DNA of 64,000 bases, from contig NZ_CP074371.1 in NCBI RefSeq assembly GCF_018362975.1, positions 7,316,001 through 7,380,000 on the forward strand, given 5' to 3'. The first letter of the stretch is position 1, and every line of letters begins with the position of its first letter. The position numbers and the translations under genes are program-made. The notes under the pieces were generated by a model. It did not search any database. It was not told the origin of the DNA and saw nothing but the letters and a program-made list of their open reading frames with translations. This DNA is from Nocardia tengchongensis. GTDB lineage: Bacteria; Actinomycetota; Actinomycetes; Mycobacteriales; Mycobacteriaceae. Positions 37,574 through 48,007 of the stretch are shown here, piece after piece.

Positions 37574-38751
37574 ACCGTCACCCGGTCGCGGAGGCGGGTG
37601 AGGCGGGAATGGCCGATGCCGTCGATTTCGGAGAGTTGGTCGACGGAAGTGAAGCGGCCGTGGCGGGCTCGCCAGGTGAGGATGGCTTTGGCGGTGACGG
37701 GGCCGACGCCGGGGAGCGTGTCGAGTTCGGTTTCGGTGGCGGTGTTGAGGTTGACCTTCGCGGCCGGGGCGGTGGGGCGGGGTGGGCCTGGCGAGGAAGG
37801 TGAAACCGCAACGGGGTGAGCGGAATTCACTATGGTGCTGCCCGCCTGCTGGGGCGTGGGGCGAGCGGCGGTGCGGGCGATGACGATCTGGTCGCCGTCG
37901 GTGAGGGGCTGGGCGAGGTTGAGGGTGGACAGGTCGGCTTCGGGACGGGGAGCCGCTGCTCGCAGGGCGTCGGCTACCCGAGCCCCGGAGGGGAAGCGGC
38001 GCAGCCCGCCGTGCTCGACCAGGCCCACCACACTGACGACCAGCTCGGCGGATACGGCGGTGCCGGCCGGTACGGCGGTTGCGGTGGGACCGGCCGGGTT
38101 TCGCCCCGGCTGAGGCGCGTCAGCCCGGCCCGGCACTCGCAGCGCGCTAGGCGAGGACGCGGCGGCACCGGGCACCACGGTCACGGGCGAACCACCCAAC
38201 GGCACGGCGGCCCCGGGCGCAACCGGTCCGGGGCCGGCCGCGTCGGGTGCGGCGGGGTCCGCCCCCGGGGCGGCAGCCGCTCCCGCCGGAGGCGAGCCCT
38301 GGTCGGCGGGGAGCGGTTCGGTGAGGGCGGCAATGGGCGGAACCGGTTGGGACACAGGCGTTTCACGGAGCGAAACGTAGCCCGCGATCAGGATGGCGAG
38401 GAGGCCGAGCGCGGCGATGACGAGGACACCGCGGGGACCGGGATCCCAGCGGGTACCACGGAAGCGTTCGGGGACGAGGCGTTCGTGCCAGAGGGAGACC
38501 GGGCCGCACGGCTCGGACAGCCAGACGGGCGGTGCGGGTTCGGAATGCTCGCGGACGGGGTCGGAGTGGTTCGGCTCGAGCAGATGGTCGAGGGACTCTT
38601 CGTCCCAGCGCGCGGCGTGCGGCGGCCCCGCCGACGCGAATGGTGCTGGGCCGGAGCCGGTTTCGGCTTCCAGGCGGCGGGGTTCGGTTCCGGCGCGGGA
38701 GCTGAGGCGCTGGAGTGGGGTGCGTTCGTCGAGTTGCGGCATGTGGCTCAC
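37570..38751 (-). CDS. comEA: ComEA-type helix-hairpin-helix DNA-binding protein
   Basis: The 393-residue protein has a ~105-residue cytoplasmic N-terminus, one membrane helix (GVLVIAALGLLAILIAGYVSL), a long Pro/Ala-rich linker, an SLBB domain (about 235-295; VEHGGLRRFPSGARVADAL), and a C-terminal double helix-hairpin-helix (KVNLNTATETELDTLPGVG...IDGIGHSRLTRLRD). This is the standard DNA receptor layout. The linker is longer than in Firmicutes. Start GTG 38751 or ATG 38742; neither has a strong ribosome-binding site. Stop overlaps the comEC start. Confidence 0.88.
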   Translation of the reverse strand: MSHMPQLDERTPLQRLSSRAGTEPRRLEAETGSGPAPFASAGPPHAARWDEESLDHLLEPNHSDPVREHSEPAPPVWLSEPCGPVSLWHERLVPERFRGTRWDPGPRGVLVIAALGLLAILIAGYVSLRETPVSQPVPPIAALTEPLPADQGSPPAGAAAAPGADPAAPDAAGPGPVAPGAAVPLGGSPVTVVPGAAASSPSALRVPGRADAPQPGRNPAGPTATAVPAGTAVSAELVVSVVGLVEHGGLRRFPSGARVADALRAAAPRPEADLSTLNLAQPLTDGDQIVIARTAARPTPQQAGSTIVNSAHPVAVSPSSPGPPRPTAPAAKVNLNTATETELDTLPGVGPVTAKAILTWRARHGRFTSVDQLSEIDGIGHSRLTRLRDRVTV

Positions 38752-38856
38752 GGTAGGAGCCGCTGCGGTCGGGCCGGTTTGCGCGAGCTGGGATTTCGTT
38801 CGGCCTGTGGATAGCGGATTGCCTTGTGGACAACCGCGTTTCCGCTGGCTGCCGGG

Positions 38857-39699
38857 CTAGCCGCAGCCGCCCGGGACCACCAGGGCGCCGACGGCTCCCA
38901 CGCCCAGGTGTACCCCGAGGGTCGGGCCGAATTCACTGATGATGACCTCGCGGATGCCGGGGATCAGGTCCCGGAGCTGACCCGCGATGGTGTTGGCGGC
39001 GTCGGCGGCGCCCCGATGCTGGACGGCGACGGCCGCGCCGTCCTCACCGGCCGCGTCCACGGCGGCGGCGATGAGTTTGGTGAAGGCCTTGGATCTGGTG
39101 CGGGCCTTCTCGCGTAGTTCCAGGCGGCCGTCGACGATCTGCAGGATCGGTTTGGTGACCAGTTCGGAGCCGAAGAAGGCTGCGGCGGAGGTCAATCGGC
39201 CGCCGCGGCGGAGCTGCTCGGTGCGGTTGACGACGATGAAGGCGCGGCCGCGGCTGGCCGCGGCGACGGCGGAGTCGTAGACGACGTCGAGGGGCTCCCC
39301 GGAGCGGGCGCGGCGGGCGGCGGCCAGGACCGGCAGCCCGGTGCCGAGTCCGGCGCTCAGCGAGTCGACCAGGCGGATGCGGTGGGCGGCGTCCATGTCG
39401 CGCACGGCCTGCCGTCCGGCCTCCCAGGTGCCCGACAGCTGCCGCGAGATGTGCACGGCCACCACGCCGTCGCCGTCGCTGAGCTCGAGCGCGCGCTCGT
39501 AGACCGCGCGCAGGTCGCCCGGCGAGGCGGCGGAGGTGGTGACCTGCGAGGACCCGTAGTCGATATCGCAGTCGTCGATGCCCTCGCGGATCTCACGGTC
39601 GTCGACCAGCACGTGCAGCGGTACCGCCAGCACACCCAGGTCGGCGATGAGGTCGGCCGGAAGACTGGCCGACGAATCGGTCACCACCACCACGGTCAT
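38857..39699 (-). CDS. DegV family fatty-acid-binding protein
   Basis: DegV proteins (FakB type) hold a fatty acid for a kinase partner. The 280-residue protein opens [15 protein letters not shown], has TSAASPGDL (the Thr-Ser lid motif) near residue 55, [13 protein letters not shown], and ends with a [14 protein letters not shown] segment, which contacts the lipid head. No FakA kinase gene is nearby. ATG 39699 overlaps the octT stop by four bases. Same placement as Rv2417c. Confidence 0.9.
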   Translation of the reverse strand: MTVVVVTDSSASLPADLIADLGVLAVPLHVLVDDREIREGIDDCDIDYGSSQVTTSAASPGDLRAVYERALELSDGDGVVAVHISRQLSGTWEAGRQAVRDMDAAHRIRLVDSLSAGLGTGLPVLAAARRARSGEPLDVVYDSAVAAASRGRAFIVVNRTEQLRRGGRLTSAAAFFGSELVTKPILQIVDGRLELREKARTRSKAFTKLIAAAVDAAGEDGAAVAVQHRGAADAANTIAGQLRDLIPGIREVIISEFGPTLGVHLGVGAVGALVVPGGCG

Positions 39700-40499
39700 G
39701 CAGTGTGAACCTCGTCGGCGGTCACCTCGGTCAGCACCTTCACCATGGCCCGGGCGACCGCGGTGTGCCCTTCCCAGCCCCAGTGGATGCCGTCGGGGTT
39801 GGCGGGGCCGTTGAACACGTTGTCGCGCACGGCTTCCCCGAGATCGACCAGCGGCACGTCGTGCTCGGCGGCCCAGGCCGACACGGCCCGCACCATGGGT
39901 TCGCGCCCGGTGTGCACCTCGGCGTAGGCCTCGCACTTGTGCACCGACGGCAGCACCGCCACGAACGGCAGTTCGGGCCGCAACTGCTCCAGCGAGTTCC
40001 GCGACTGCTCCAGGTAGTCGACGCTCACCGCGGGCGGCAGCGCCACCGGCCACCCCAGCGGGGACAGGCGCGGCTGCAGCCAGTTGTAGGCCTCGCGCAC
40101 CCGGCGGCGCAGCCCGGCCGGACGCGTGTAGCGGATCAGTTCGCGCAGCGCGGTGGGCAGCGGCGAGGGCAGCGAGTCCATGCCCGCGGTGGCGAACACG
40201 ACCGCGCCGGCGTTCGGTACGGCGGCCCAGATGCGCGGGTCGCCGATCAGCGCCCAGTAGGCGTCGCGGCAGGTCCAGCCGATCCGCGCCACCAGTTCGA
40301 CATCCCAGTCGAGTTCGGCGGCAACGAGATTGGGCCAGATGCGGGGATGGTTCGCGGGCAGTCCGCCCTTGGGTCCGAAGTAGGACAGCGAGTCCGCGAC
40401 CACGACCAGCACCTTGCGCTGCGGTGCGGCCTCGATCACCGAATCATTCTGCGCCGCTTCGGTCTTCGGCTCGGCGACGCCATCGATGTCAGAGGGCAT
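39696..40499 (-). CDS. octT: Diglucosylglycerate octanoyltransferase (SGNH family)
   Basis: OctT adds octanoate to diglucosylglycerate, an early step in methylglucose lipopolysaccharide synthesis in mycobacteria (Rv2418c). The 267-residue protein has the SGNH-hydrolase nucleophile block [12 protein letters not shown] (Ser37) and the C-terminal Asp/His block [12 protein letters not shown]. It overlaps both neighbours: its ATG lies inside gpgP's end (11 bases) and its stop inside the degV start. That gpgP makes the glucosylglycerate precursor supports the call. Confidence 0.87.
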   Translation of the reverse strand: MPSDIDGVAEPKTEAAQNDSVIEAAPQRKVLVVVADSLSYFGPKGGLPANHPRIWPNLVAAELDWDVELVARIGWTCRDAYWALIGDPRIWAAVPNAGAVVFATAGMDSLPSPLPTALRELIRYTRPAGLRRRVREAYNWLQPRLSPLGWPVALPPAVSVDYLEQSRNSLEQLRPELPFVAVLPSVHKCEAYAEVHTGREPMVRAVSAWAAEHDVPLVDLGEAVRDNVFNGPANPDGIHWGWEGHTAVARAMVKVLTEVTADEVHTA

Positions 40500-41148
40500 C
40501 GGGAGCCGCCTTCGCGACCGCGTTCCAGACGTCCAGGCGCCAGCCGGGCTTCTCGATGCCGGGGCCGTGGCTGGTCAGCTGCACCCAGCTGGTGTTGGCC
40601 AGGCCGCCCAGGGCGGGCCAGCTCGCCTCGGGCAGGTCGAGCAGGGCCGCGGTGAGCGCGGCGATGAGCCCGCCGTGCGCGACCAGCATGACGCTGCGGC
40701 CGGGCCAGTCCTCGCGGGTGGCGAAGATTTCTTGCACCACGGGCAGCGCTCGCGCGCCGACCTCGAGCTTGGATTCGCCGCCGGGCGGGGTGAATCGGGC
40801 GTCGAGCCGCCACGCCTTGCGGGCGCCGGGGAACTCGGCGTCGACCTGGCGGTGGTCCATGCCCTCCCAGTCGCCGAGGTTGGTCTCGCGCAGACGGGTG
40901 TCGGTGACGACCGGCATGGCGGCGCATTCGGCGACGGCGAGCGCGGTGTCGTGGGCACGCTTGAGATCGGAGGAGACGATGGCGATCAGATCACTGGTCG
41001 CCATGTCGGGCGCACAGTCCTTGGCCTGGCGTCTGCCGATGTCACTGAGTTCGGTGTCGGTCTGGCCCTGCATACGGTCGGTGGCATTCCATTCGGTCTG
41101 CCCGTGCCGCAACAGAATCAACCGGCGGACGCCGGCCATCTTGCTCAC
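40489..41148 (-). CDS. gpgP: Glucosyl-3-phosphoglycerate phosphatase
   Basis: A histidine phosphatase that removes phosphate from glucosyl-3-phosphoglycerate to give glucosylglycerate, feeding methylglucose lipopolysaccharide synthesis. The 219-residue protein has the RHG catalytic motif ([10 protein letters not shown], His15 region) and the second His in [11 protein letters not shown] near residue 158. Start GTG 41148 overlaps the rsfS stop. By sequence alone it could be a general phosphoglycerate-mutase-like phosphatase; the octT neighbour and synteny with Rv2419c decide the name. Confidence 0.87.
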   Translation of the reverse strand: MSKMAGVRRLILLRHGQTEWNATDRMQGQTDTELSDIGRRQAKDCAPDMATSDLIAIVSSDLKRAHDTALAVAECAAMPVVTDTRLRETNLGDWEGMDHRQVDAEFPGARKAWRLDARFTPPGGESKLEVGARALPVVQEIFATREDWPGRSVMLVAHGGLIAALTAALLDLPEASWPALGGLANTSWVQLTSHGPGIEKPGWRLDVWNAVAKAAPDAL

Positions 41149-41567
41149 TCGTCGTCCCCGGCCTTGTCTTCTACTGTCGTGGCGTCCGCAGCCGCAGTGC
41201 GCGGGTCGCCGATCCCCTCGACCGCCACCTGCGGGCAGTCCTTCCAGAGCCGCTCGAGGCCGTAGAAATCGCGCTCGTCCTCGTGCTGGACGTGGATCAC
41301 GATCTCCACGTAGTCGAGCAGCGCCCAGCGGCCCTCACGGGTGCCTTCGCGGCGCACCGGCTTGTATCCGGCATCGCGGAGCTTGTCCTCGATGTTGTCG
41401 ACAATCGCGTTGACCTGGCGCTCGTTGGGCGCGGACGCGATCACGAAGCAGTCGGTGATGACCAGCTGCTCGGAGACATCCAGCACGACCACGTCGACGG
41501 CCAGCTTCTCGTCGGCGGCCAGTGCGGCCACCGTCGCCATCTTGACCGCTTCGACCGATGCTGTCAC
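41145..41567 (-). CDS. rsfS: Ribosome silencing factor RsfS
   Basis: RsfS binds ribosomal protein L14 and blocks subunit joining when nutrients are short. The 140-residue protein has the family core VVVLDVSEQLVITDCFVIASAPNERQV and GRWALLDYVEIVIHVQHEDERDFYGLERLW. Start GTG 41567 follows GAGG at suitable spacing; a longer frame upstream lacks family similarity. It sits between nadD and gpgP, as in mycobacteria. Confidence 0.94.
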   Translation of the reverse strand: MTASVEAVKMATVAALAADEKLAVDVVVLDVSEQLVITDCFVIASAPNERQVNAIVDNIEDKLRDAGYKPVRREGTREGRWALLDYVEIVIHVQHEDERDFYGLERLWKDCPQVAVEGIGDPRTAAADATTVEDKAGDDE

Positions 41568-41616
41568 CCTGCTACCTCTTCCCTGCGTACTTTCACATTG
41601 CACGCTCCTTGCACCT

Positions 41617-42249
41617 TCACGATGCGCTGTCTTGCGGCACGTAGAGGTGCCGTTTCGATATGTATTGGACGACCCCGTCCGGGACGAGGTACCACACCGG
41701 GCGGCCCTCCCCCGCCCGTCGCCGGCATTCGCTCGACGAGATGGCCAGGGCCGGGATCTCGACCCTCGTGACCGTGCCCTCGGGGTAGTCCCGAAGGAAG
41801 TCGGCGAGATGGTCGATATTCAATTCGTACCCCGGACGGGTCACGCCGACGAATTTCGCCAGCTCGAACAGTTCGGACCAATCCTGCCATGTGAGGATGC
41901 TGGCCAGCGCGTCCGCTCCGGTGATGAAGTACAGATCCGCGTCGGGATGCAGTTCGGCCAGGTCGCGCAGGGTGTCGACGGTGTAGGTCTCCTTGCCCCG
42001 GTCCACGTCGACGCGGCTGACCGAGAACCGCGGGTTGGAGGCGGTGGCGATGACCGTCATGAGGTAGCGGTCCTCGGCGGCGCTGACCGGCCGGTCGCCT
42101 TTCTGCCAGGGCTGACCGGTGGGGACGAAGATCACTTCGTCCAGGTCGAACCGGTTGGCGACCTCACTGGCCGCGACCAGGTGCCCGTGGTGGATGGGGT
42201 CGAAGGTGCCGCCCATCACGCCCAGCTTGCGGCGGCCGTTCGTATGCAC
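41617..42249 (-). CDS. nadD: Nicotinate-nucleotide adenylyltransferase
   Basis: NadD makes nicotinate adenine dinucleotide from NaMN and ATP in NAD synthesis. The 210-residue protein has the nucleotidyl-transferase motif [12 protein letters not shown] (residues 13-24) and the ISSSECRRR motif near residue 172, as well as [10 protein letters not shown]. First of the nadD-rsfS-gpgP-octT-degV unit; ATG 42249. Confidence 0.96.
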   Translation of the reverse strand: MHTNGRRKLGVMGGTFDPIHHGHLVAASEVANRFDLDEVIFVPTGQPWQKGDRPVSAAEDRYLMTVIATASNPRFSVSRVDVDRGKETYTVDTLRDLAELHPDADLYFITGADALASILTWQDWSELFELAKFVGVTRPGYELNIDHLADFLRDYPEGTVTRVEIPALAISSSECRRRAGEGRPVWYLVPDGVVQYISKRHLYVPQDSAS

Positions 42250-42344
42250 GAAAAGCGAGCTTACCGGGGGCTATGCGGGTGCTCGCGCACCGGCGGGGCC
42301 GGAACGGACCGGCCGCCCGGAATCCTGGAGGCCACCGGCCCGCG

Positions 42345-43841
42345 TCACACCGGCAGCAGGCGGCCGACCAGCGCCGTCAGCTGCCGGGCGGACCGGCATT
42401 CGTGCATGTCGATGATGTCGGCGTAGCGGTTGGCGGCGGAATCGCCGGTGCCCCACATCTTCTCGGCTTCCGGGTTGAGCCAGTGCGCGTGCTTGGCGGT
42501 CTCGACCAGCTGCCGCAGCGTGTCCAGGGCCGGGTCGCGGTAGTTGGTGCGGGCGTCGCCGAGGATCAGCAGCGAGGTGCGGCTGGTGACGGCGTCGGAG
42601 AACCGTTCGGCGAAACCCTCCAGGGCCGAGCCGTAGTCGGAGTGGCCCTCGATGCCGACGACCTCGGCCTCGGTGAAGATGCGCCGGGTCAGCTGGTCCA
42701 GCGGGGTGGCCGCGTCGAACAGCCCGGTGACCTCGTCCACCCGGTCCACGAACGCGAAGATGCGGACCCGGGAGAACTGCTCGCGCAGGGCGTTCACCAG
42801 CAGCATCGTGAAGCTGGAGAAGCCGGCCACCGAACCCGAGATGTCGCACAGCAGGACCAGATCCGGGCGGCCGGGCCGCGGCTTGCGGGTGACCAGGTTG
42901 ACCGGAACGCCGCCGGTGGACATGGATTTGCGCATGGTCTTGCGCAGGTCGATCTCACCGCGGCGGGAGCGCCGGCGGCGCGCGGCCAGCCGGGAGGCCA
43001 GCACCCGGGCCAGCCGCTGGCTGCCGCGGCGCAATTCGTCGAGTTCGGTCTGCGAGATGCGCAGGAAGTCGGCGTCCTCGGCCTGGCGGGCGACGCCGTA
43101 GGTGGCGACGCGTTCGCGGCCGATGCGTTCGGCGACCGGCGGCGGGGTCTCGGCCTCGACGGTGCCGCGAAAGTTCTTGATGCGCTGGCGCGCCGCGCGC
43201 CGGGCGACCTCGGTGTCGAAGTCGGAGTTGTCCATGCCCTGCGCGAGCCCGGCGAGGATCTTGCTCACCAGCAGTTCGGGCTGGAGGTCCTTGAGCGTCT
43301 GGTAGGCGGAGAAGGAGGGCCCGCCCGCGGCCCGGTACTGGCCCATCTGGTCGACCATCTGCGCGGCCAGCGCCTGCAACTGCTGCGCCTGTTCGCCGGA
43401 GGGGTCCTGAACCAGCAACTCGGCCAGCATCTTCCGCAGTTCGAGGATGTCGATATTGCCGTCCGGTTTGACCGGCAGCTCGACCTCCTCGGCGCCGATC
43501 CGTTCACCGAGCGCGGCCGGGAACCACAGGTCGAACATGCCGTCGAAGGTGGCGCGCTGGGTGGTGCGGCGCAGCAGCGCGCACGCCAAACCTTCCCGCA
43601 GGGCTTCCCGGTCCATCAGGTCCAGGACGGTGAGAACCTGTCCGGCGTCCACGGTTTCGGACGGCCCGACCGGAATTCCCCGGCGGCGCAGCGCTTCCAC
43701 GAAGCCGACCAGGTGGCCTGGCAGCCCGTGCTCGGCCGTCGGTCCCGGCACGGTCACCGGCTTGGCCGGGGTACCACTGCTGGTGAAGGCCCGCATGGCG
43801 GCCGAAACCAGTCCGCGCGGCGCGTTCTCGCGGCCCGACAT
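42345..43841 (-). CDS. VWA domain protein, CoxE-like partner of MoxR
   Basis: A 498-residue protein with a C-terminal von Willebrand factor A domain. The metal-ion site is visible as CDISGSVAGFS near residue 328. The N-terminal part is helical and charged (ARRRRSRRGEIDLRKTMRKS just before the VWA domain). Such proteins work with MoxR-type AAA ATPases as chaperones that insert metal or fold enzyme complexes. The moxR gene lies 4 bases upstream on the same strand, and the pair matches Rv2425c/Rv2426c. Client unknown. Confidence 0.87.
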   Translation of the reverse strand: MSGRENAPRGLVSAAMRAFTSSGTPAKPVTVPGPTAEHGLPGHLVGFVEALRRRGIPVGPSETVDAGQVLTVLDLMDREALREGLACALLRRTTQRATFDGMFDLWFPAALGERIGAEEVELPVKPDGNIDILELRKMLAELLVQDPSGEQAQQLQALAAQMVDQMGQYRAAGGPSFSAYQTLKDLQPELLVSKILAGLAQGMDNSDFDTEVARRAARQRIKNFRGTVEAETPPPVAERIGRERVATYGVARQAEDADFLRISQTELDELRRGSQRLARVLASRLAARRRRSRRGEIDLRKTMRKSMSTGGVPVNLVTRKPRPGRPDLVLLCDISGSVAGFSSFTMLLVNALREQFSRVRIFAFVDRVDEVTGLFDAATPLDQLTRRIFTEAEVVGIEGHSDYGSALEGFAERFSDAVTSRTSLLILGDARTNYRDPALDTLRQLVETAKHAHWLNPEAEKMWGTGDSAANRYADIIDMHECRSARQLTALVGRLLPV

Positions 43842-43845
43842 GGCC

Positions 43846-44730
43846 TCAGGCCAGCTTCAGCTCGGCCTGCGCGCGCACGTGGTCGGCCTGGTGCTTGAGC
43901 ACCACTCCGAGCGTGGCCCGCACGGTCTTGTCGTCGAGGTCCTTCGCGCCCAGCGCGAGCAGGGTGCGCGCCCAGTCGATGGATTCCGCGACCGAGGGCA
44001 GCTTCTTGAGCTGCATGCCGCGCAGCACGTGCACGATCCGCACCAGCTGCGCCGCCACCGCGGGCTTGAGCTCCGGGACCCGGCTGGCCAGGATGCGGCG
44101 CTCGAGCTCTTCGTCGGGGAAGTCGATGTGCAGGTAGAGGCAGCGGCGCTTGAGCGCCTCGGACAGCTCGCGGGTGGCGTTGGAGGTGAGCACCACGAAC
44201 GGCTTGCGGGTGGCGCTGATGGTCCCCAATTCCGGCACGGTGACCGAGAAGTCGCTGAGCACCTCGAGCAGCAGGCCCTCGATCTCGACGTCGGCCTTGT
44301 CGGTCTCGTCGATGAGCAGCACGGTCGGCTCGTCCCGCCGGATGGCGGTCAGCAGCGGGCGTTCCAGCAGGAATTCCTCGGTGAAGACGTCGGCCTTGGT
44401 TTCGGCCCAGTCGTTCTCCGAGGAGGCCTGGATGCGCAGGATCTGCTTGGCGTGGTTCCACTCGTAGAGCGCCCGCGCCTCGTCCACGCCCTCGTAGCAC
44501 TGCAGGCGCACCAGTTCCGCGCCCGCGACCTGGGCGACGGCCTTGGACAGCTCGGTCTTGCCGACACCGGCGGGACCCTCGATGAGCAGCGGCTTGCCGA
44601 GCCGGTCGGCGAGGAACACCGAGGTGGCGGTGGCCTTGTCGGCCAGGTAGCCGGTGTTGGCCAGCCGCTCGATCACGTCGTCGACCGACGTGAAGATCGG
44701 CTCCTGGATGGGCGCGGTGGTCGGAGCCAC
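43846..44730 (-). CDS. MoxR-family AAA ATPase
   Basis: A 294-residue AAA+ ATPase with Walker A GPAGVGKTEL (near residue 50), Walker B LLIDETDKAD, sensor 1 VLTSNATRELSEALKRRC and a C-terminal lid. The start is GTG 44730, backed by AGGAGG 8 bases upstream. It forms a unit with the VWA gene that follows. Partner chaperone system; the client is not in sight. Confidence 0.9.
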   Translation of the reverse strand: MAPTTAPIQEPIFTSVDDVIERLANTGYLADKATATSVFLADRLGKPLLIEGPAGVGKTELSKAVAQVAGAELVRLQCYEGVDEARALYEWNHAKQILRIQASSENDWAETKADVFTEEFLLERPLLTAIRRDEPTVLLIDETDKADVEIEGLLLEVLSDFSVTVPELGTISATRKPFVVLTSNATRELSEALKRRCLYLHIDFPDEELERRILASRVPELKPAVAAQLVRIVHVLRGMQLKKLPSVAESIDWARTLLALGAKDLDDKTVRATLGVVLKHQADHVRAQAELKLA

Positions 44731-44782
44731 GGGCGGTCCTCCTGATTCGGGGGTCCGGGGAAAGCCCCGAGACGCCAATTCC

Positions 44783-44800
44783 AACCGGCGAAGCCGGGTT
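44783..44800 (-). terminator. Weak hairpin after proA
   Basis: AACCGGC - GAA - GCCGGGTT with one bulged base, next to the proA stop. Placement suits a terminator; the stem is short. Confidence 0.4.
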
Positions 44801-44801
44801 A

Positions 44802-46070
44802 CTACACGGGGCGAATCTGCCCGTCGCCCCAGACGATCCATTTGGTGGAGGTCAGTTCGGGCAGGCCCATCGGTCCGCGGGCGTGCAGCTTCTGGGTCGA
44901 GATGCCGATCTCGGCACCGAAGCCGAACTGCTCACCGTCGGTGAACGCGGTCGAGGCGTTGACCATGACGGCGGCGGCGTCCACGCGGGCGCTGAACTCG
45001 CGGGCGACTTTCAGGTCGGCGGTCACGATGGCCTCGGTGTGGCCGGTGCCCCATTCGTTGATGTGCTCGACGGCGGCGTCGAGATCGTCGACGACCTTCA
45101 GCGCGATGTCGAGGGACAGGTATTCGTCGGCCCAGTCGGTGTCGGTGGCGGGCACCAGACCCGGCAGGTCGCCGTGGATGGTGACGCCCTTGTCCTCGAG
45201 GGCCTTGATCATGCGCGGCACCGCCACCTCGGCGATGGCGCGGTCGATCAGGACGGTCTCGGCGGTGTTGCACACCGAGGGCCGCCGGGTCTTGGCATTG
45301 ATCAGGATGGATTCGGCCATATCCAGATCGGCGTCCTTGTGCACGAACACGTGGCAGTTGCCGGTGCCGGTCTCGATGGTCGGCACCAGGGCGTCACGCA
45401 CCACCGCGTTGATCAGGCCGGCGCCGCCGCGCGGAATGACCACGTCGACCAGGCCGCGGGCCTGGATCAGGTGGGTCACGCTGGAACGGTCCTCCGAGGG
45501 CAGCAGCTGCACGGCGTCGGCCGGAAGCCCCTGCGCCGCAAGGGCTTCGCGCAGCACCAGGACCAGCGCCGCGTTCGAGTGCGCCGCCGAGGACGATCCG
45601 CGCAGCAGCGCGGCGTTGCCCGACTTGAGCGCCAGCCCGAAGGCGTCGACGGTGACATTGGGGCGCGCCTCGTACACCATGCCCACCACGCCGAGCGGCA
45701 CCCGCACCTGGCGGATCTCGAGGCCGTTGGGCAGCGTCTTGCCGCGCACCACGTCGCCGATCGGGTCCGGCAGCGCGGCGACCTGGCGCAGTCCGGCCGC
45801 GATCCCGTCGATCCGGGCCTCGGTCAGCCGCAGCCGGTCCAGCTGGGATTCGGCGGTGCCGGCGGCCTTGGCGACCTCGATGTCCTCGGCGTTGGCGGCG
45901 AGGACGGCGTTCTTGGCGGCGAGCAGCGCGTCGGCCGCAGCGTGCAGCGCGGCGTCCTTCTGCGCGGTGGTGAGCTGAGCGAGCGTCCGCGACGCCACCC
46001 GAGCCCGGCGCGCCGCGTCGTGCACCGCCTCGCGGACGGCGTCCCGGTCGGTGGTCGTGGCAGCAGTCAT
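44802..46070 (-). CDS. proA: Glutamate-5-semialdehyde dehydrogenase
   Basis: ProA reduces gamma-glutamyl phosphate to glutamate semialdehyde in proline synthesis. The 422-residue length is standard. The catalytic Cys is in [12 protein letters not shown] near residue 265, and the NADP-binding part has [25 protein letters not shown]. No proB lies beside it in the window. ATG 46070; the gene is divergent from the MFS transporter by 60 bases. Confidence 0.96.
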   Translation of the reverse strand: MTAATTTDRDAVREAVHDAARRARVASRTLAQLTTAQKDAALHAAADALLAAKNAVLAANAEDIEVAKAAGTAESQLDRLRLTEARIDGIAAGLRQVAALPDPIGDVVRGKTLPNGLEIRQVRVPLGVVGMVYEARPNVTVDAFGLALKSGNAALLRGSSSAAHSNAALVLVLREALAAQGLPADAVQLLPSEDRSSVTHLIQARGLVDVVIPRGGAGLINAVVRDALVPTIETGTGNCHVFVHKDADLDMAESILINAKTRRPSVCNTAETVLIDRAIAEVAVPRMIKALEDKGVTIHGDLPGLVPATDTDWADEYLSLDIALKVVDDLDAAVEHINEWGTGHTEAIVTADLKVAREFSARVDAAAVMVNASTAFTDGEQFGFGAEIGISTQKLHARGPMGLPELTSTKWIVWGDGQIRPV

Positions 46071-46130
46071 ACCGACAGATTACTGACCGCGTTCCGCCGC
46101 CGGTCACGGGCAGGTTGTTACCTTGGACGC

Positions 46131-47648
46131 ATGACCGCGAGCATCCGGTTGTCTTCGGGCACCGGTCGATGGGTTCTACTCGCCACCGTCCTCGGCTCGG
46201 GGATGGCCATGCTGGACGCCACCGTCGTGAATGTGGCGCTGCCACGGATCGGCGATGAGTTCGGCGCCTCCATGGCCGGCCTGCAATGGACCGTGAACGC
46301 CTACACGCTCACTTTGGCCGGGCTGATCCTGCTCGGCGGGTCGCTGGGCGACCGGTACGGGCGGCGGCGGGTGTTCCTGATCGGGGTGGTGTGGTTCGCC
46401 ATCGCCTCGGCCTTGTGCGGTGCGGCGCAGGATATTTCGATGCTCATCGCGGCGCGTGCCCTGCAGGGTGCGGGCGGCGCGCTGCTGACGCCCGGGTCGC
46501 TGGCCATCATCCAAGCCTCGTTCCGGCCCGAGGAGCGGTCGCGCGCGGTCGGGGCCTGGTCCGGGCTCGGTGGCGTGGCCGGCGCGATCGGGCCGTTCCT
46601 GGGCGGCTGGCTGGTCGAGGCCGCGGGCTGGCGCTGGGTGTTCCTGCTCAATATCCCGTTGGCCGCCTTGGTGATCGCGGTGACCGTCAAGCATGTGCCC
46701 GAGACCCGGGACGCGACCGCGCACGGACGCTTCGACGTGCTGGGTGCGGTGCTGGCGGCGCTGTGCCTGGCCGGACTCACCTACGCGCTGACCATGGCCC
46801 CCGAACACGATACGAATCGAATGCTGGTGTGGGGCAGCGCGATCGCGGGCGTCGGCCGCGGGGGTGGCATTCGTGGTGATCGAGCGGCGGCGCTCGCACT
46901 CGGACGCGGACCCCGCGGCCATGCTGCCGGTGGATGTCTTCTCCTCCAAGCAGTTCACCGCCATCAACGTGGTCACCTTCGTCATGTACGGGGCGATGAG
47001 CGTGGTGTTCTTCCTGCTGGTGCTGACCTTGCAGGTGGTGGCCGGGTTCAACCCGATCGCCGCGGGCACCGCCATGCTCCCGGTGACCGTGCTCATGCTG
47101 CTGTTCTCGGCCCGCTCGGGCGCGCTGGCCCAGCGCATCGGCCCGCGCCTGCCGATCACGATCGGCGTGCTACTCGCCGCGGCGGGCATGCTGCTGATGA
47201 CCCGCGTCGGCGTGCACACCTCTTACCTGCGCGATGTGCTGCCCGCCGCAATGGTTTTCGGTCTCGGCCTGACCCTGGCCGTGGCGCCCCTGACCGCGAC
47301 CGTGCTGGCCACGGCCGACGAACGGCACGCGGGCGTGGCCAGCGGCGTCAACAATGCGGTCGCCCGCGCGGCGGGCCTGCTCGGCGTCGCGGCCATCCCG
47401 CCGCTGGCGGGCCTCACCGGCGCGGCCTACACCAACCCGCCCGACTTCGCGCACGGCTTCCATCTGGCCATCGTCACCTGCGCCGTCCTCATGGTTGCGG
47501 CCGCCGCGCTGGCCTTCTTCACCGTCCGCGACGACGCCCTGCGCACCGCCCCGGCCTCCTGTGAACCGGAGTGCCGCACCTTCTCCGCCGTCGCCAGCCC
47601 CCGCTGGAACCCGACCATCACACCCCGACCGAAAGCGAGCCCGCATGA
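46131..47648 (+). pseudogene. MFS drug transporter (DHA2/EmrB-QacA type), frameshifted
   Basis: A multidrug exporter of the 14-helix type. From ATG 46131 the frame gives LDATVVNVALP (motif C-type start), LLGGSLGDRYGRRRVF (motif A) and five or six more helices. It then leaves frame at about 46854, after AIAGV. The rest (AFVVIERRRSHSD, FFLLVLTLQVVAGFNP, GLLGVAAIPPLAGL) continues in another frame. Removing one G at 46854-46855 joins them. That second frame runs open to 47790, deep into the next gene. A second slip near 47610 would instead end the protein at 47648, overlapping the next ATG. Either two sequencing errors or a decayed gene. Confidence 0.8.
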
Positions 47649-47992
47649 CCGCGCCCGAACCGACCGTCACCCAGGTCACCGACGCCGTCCCCCAGCATTT
47701 CGCGATCAACCTCGGCGATACCCGCGCCGGCCTCACCGCCTACGTGGACCACGGCGGCCAGCGCATCTTCTTCCACACCGAGATCGGTGACGCCTACGCC
47801 GGTCAGGGCCTCGCCTCGAAGCTCATCGGCGCCGCCCTCACCGCCACCCGGACAGCGGGAAAACGCATCGTCCCCATCTGTCCTTTCGTGAAGGCGTATG
47901 TGGAGAAGCATCACGACTTCGACGACATCCTCGACCCCGTCACCCCTGAGGCCGACGCCGCCGTCGAATCCGCCCTGGGCCGACCGCGCTGA
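47645..47992 (+). CDS. Small GNAT-type N-acetyltransferase
   Basis: The 115-residue protein matches the short GNAT group of the COG2388 type. It has INLGDTRAGLTAYVDHGGQRIFFHTEI, then GDAYAGQGLASKLIGAAL (acetyl-CoA loop) and IVPICPFVKAYVEKHHDF at the end. Substrate unknown. ATG 47645 would overlap the transporter stop if the transporter frame is corrected, suggesting they were one unit. Confidence 0.82.
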   Translation: MTAPEPTVTQVTDAVPQHFAINLGDTRAGLTAYVDHGGQRIFFHTEIGDAYAGQGLASKLIGAALTATRTAGKRIVPICPFVKAYVEKHHDFDDILDPVTPEADAAVESALGRPR

Positions 47993-47994
47993 AC

Positions 47995-48000
47995 TAGGGT
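47995..48000 (+). promoter_or_regulatory. -10 element, leaderless start of ribokinase
   Basis: TAGGGT, then 7 bases, then ATG 48008. No ribosome-binding site in between. Confidence 0.5.
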
Positions 48001-48007
48001 CGCGGCC

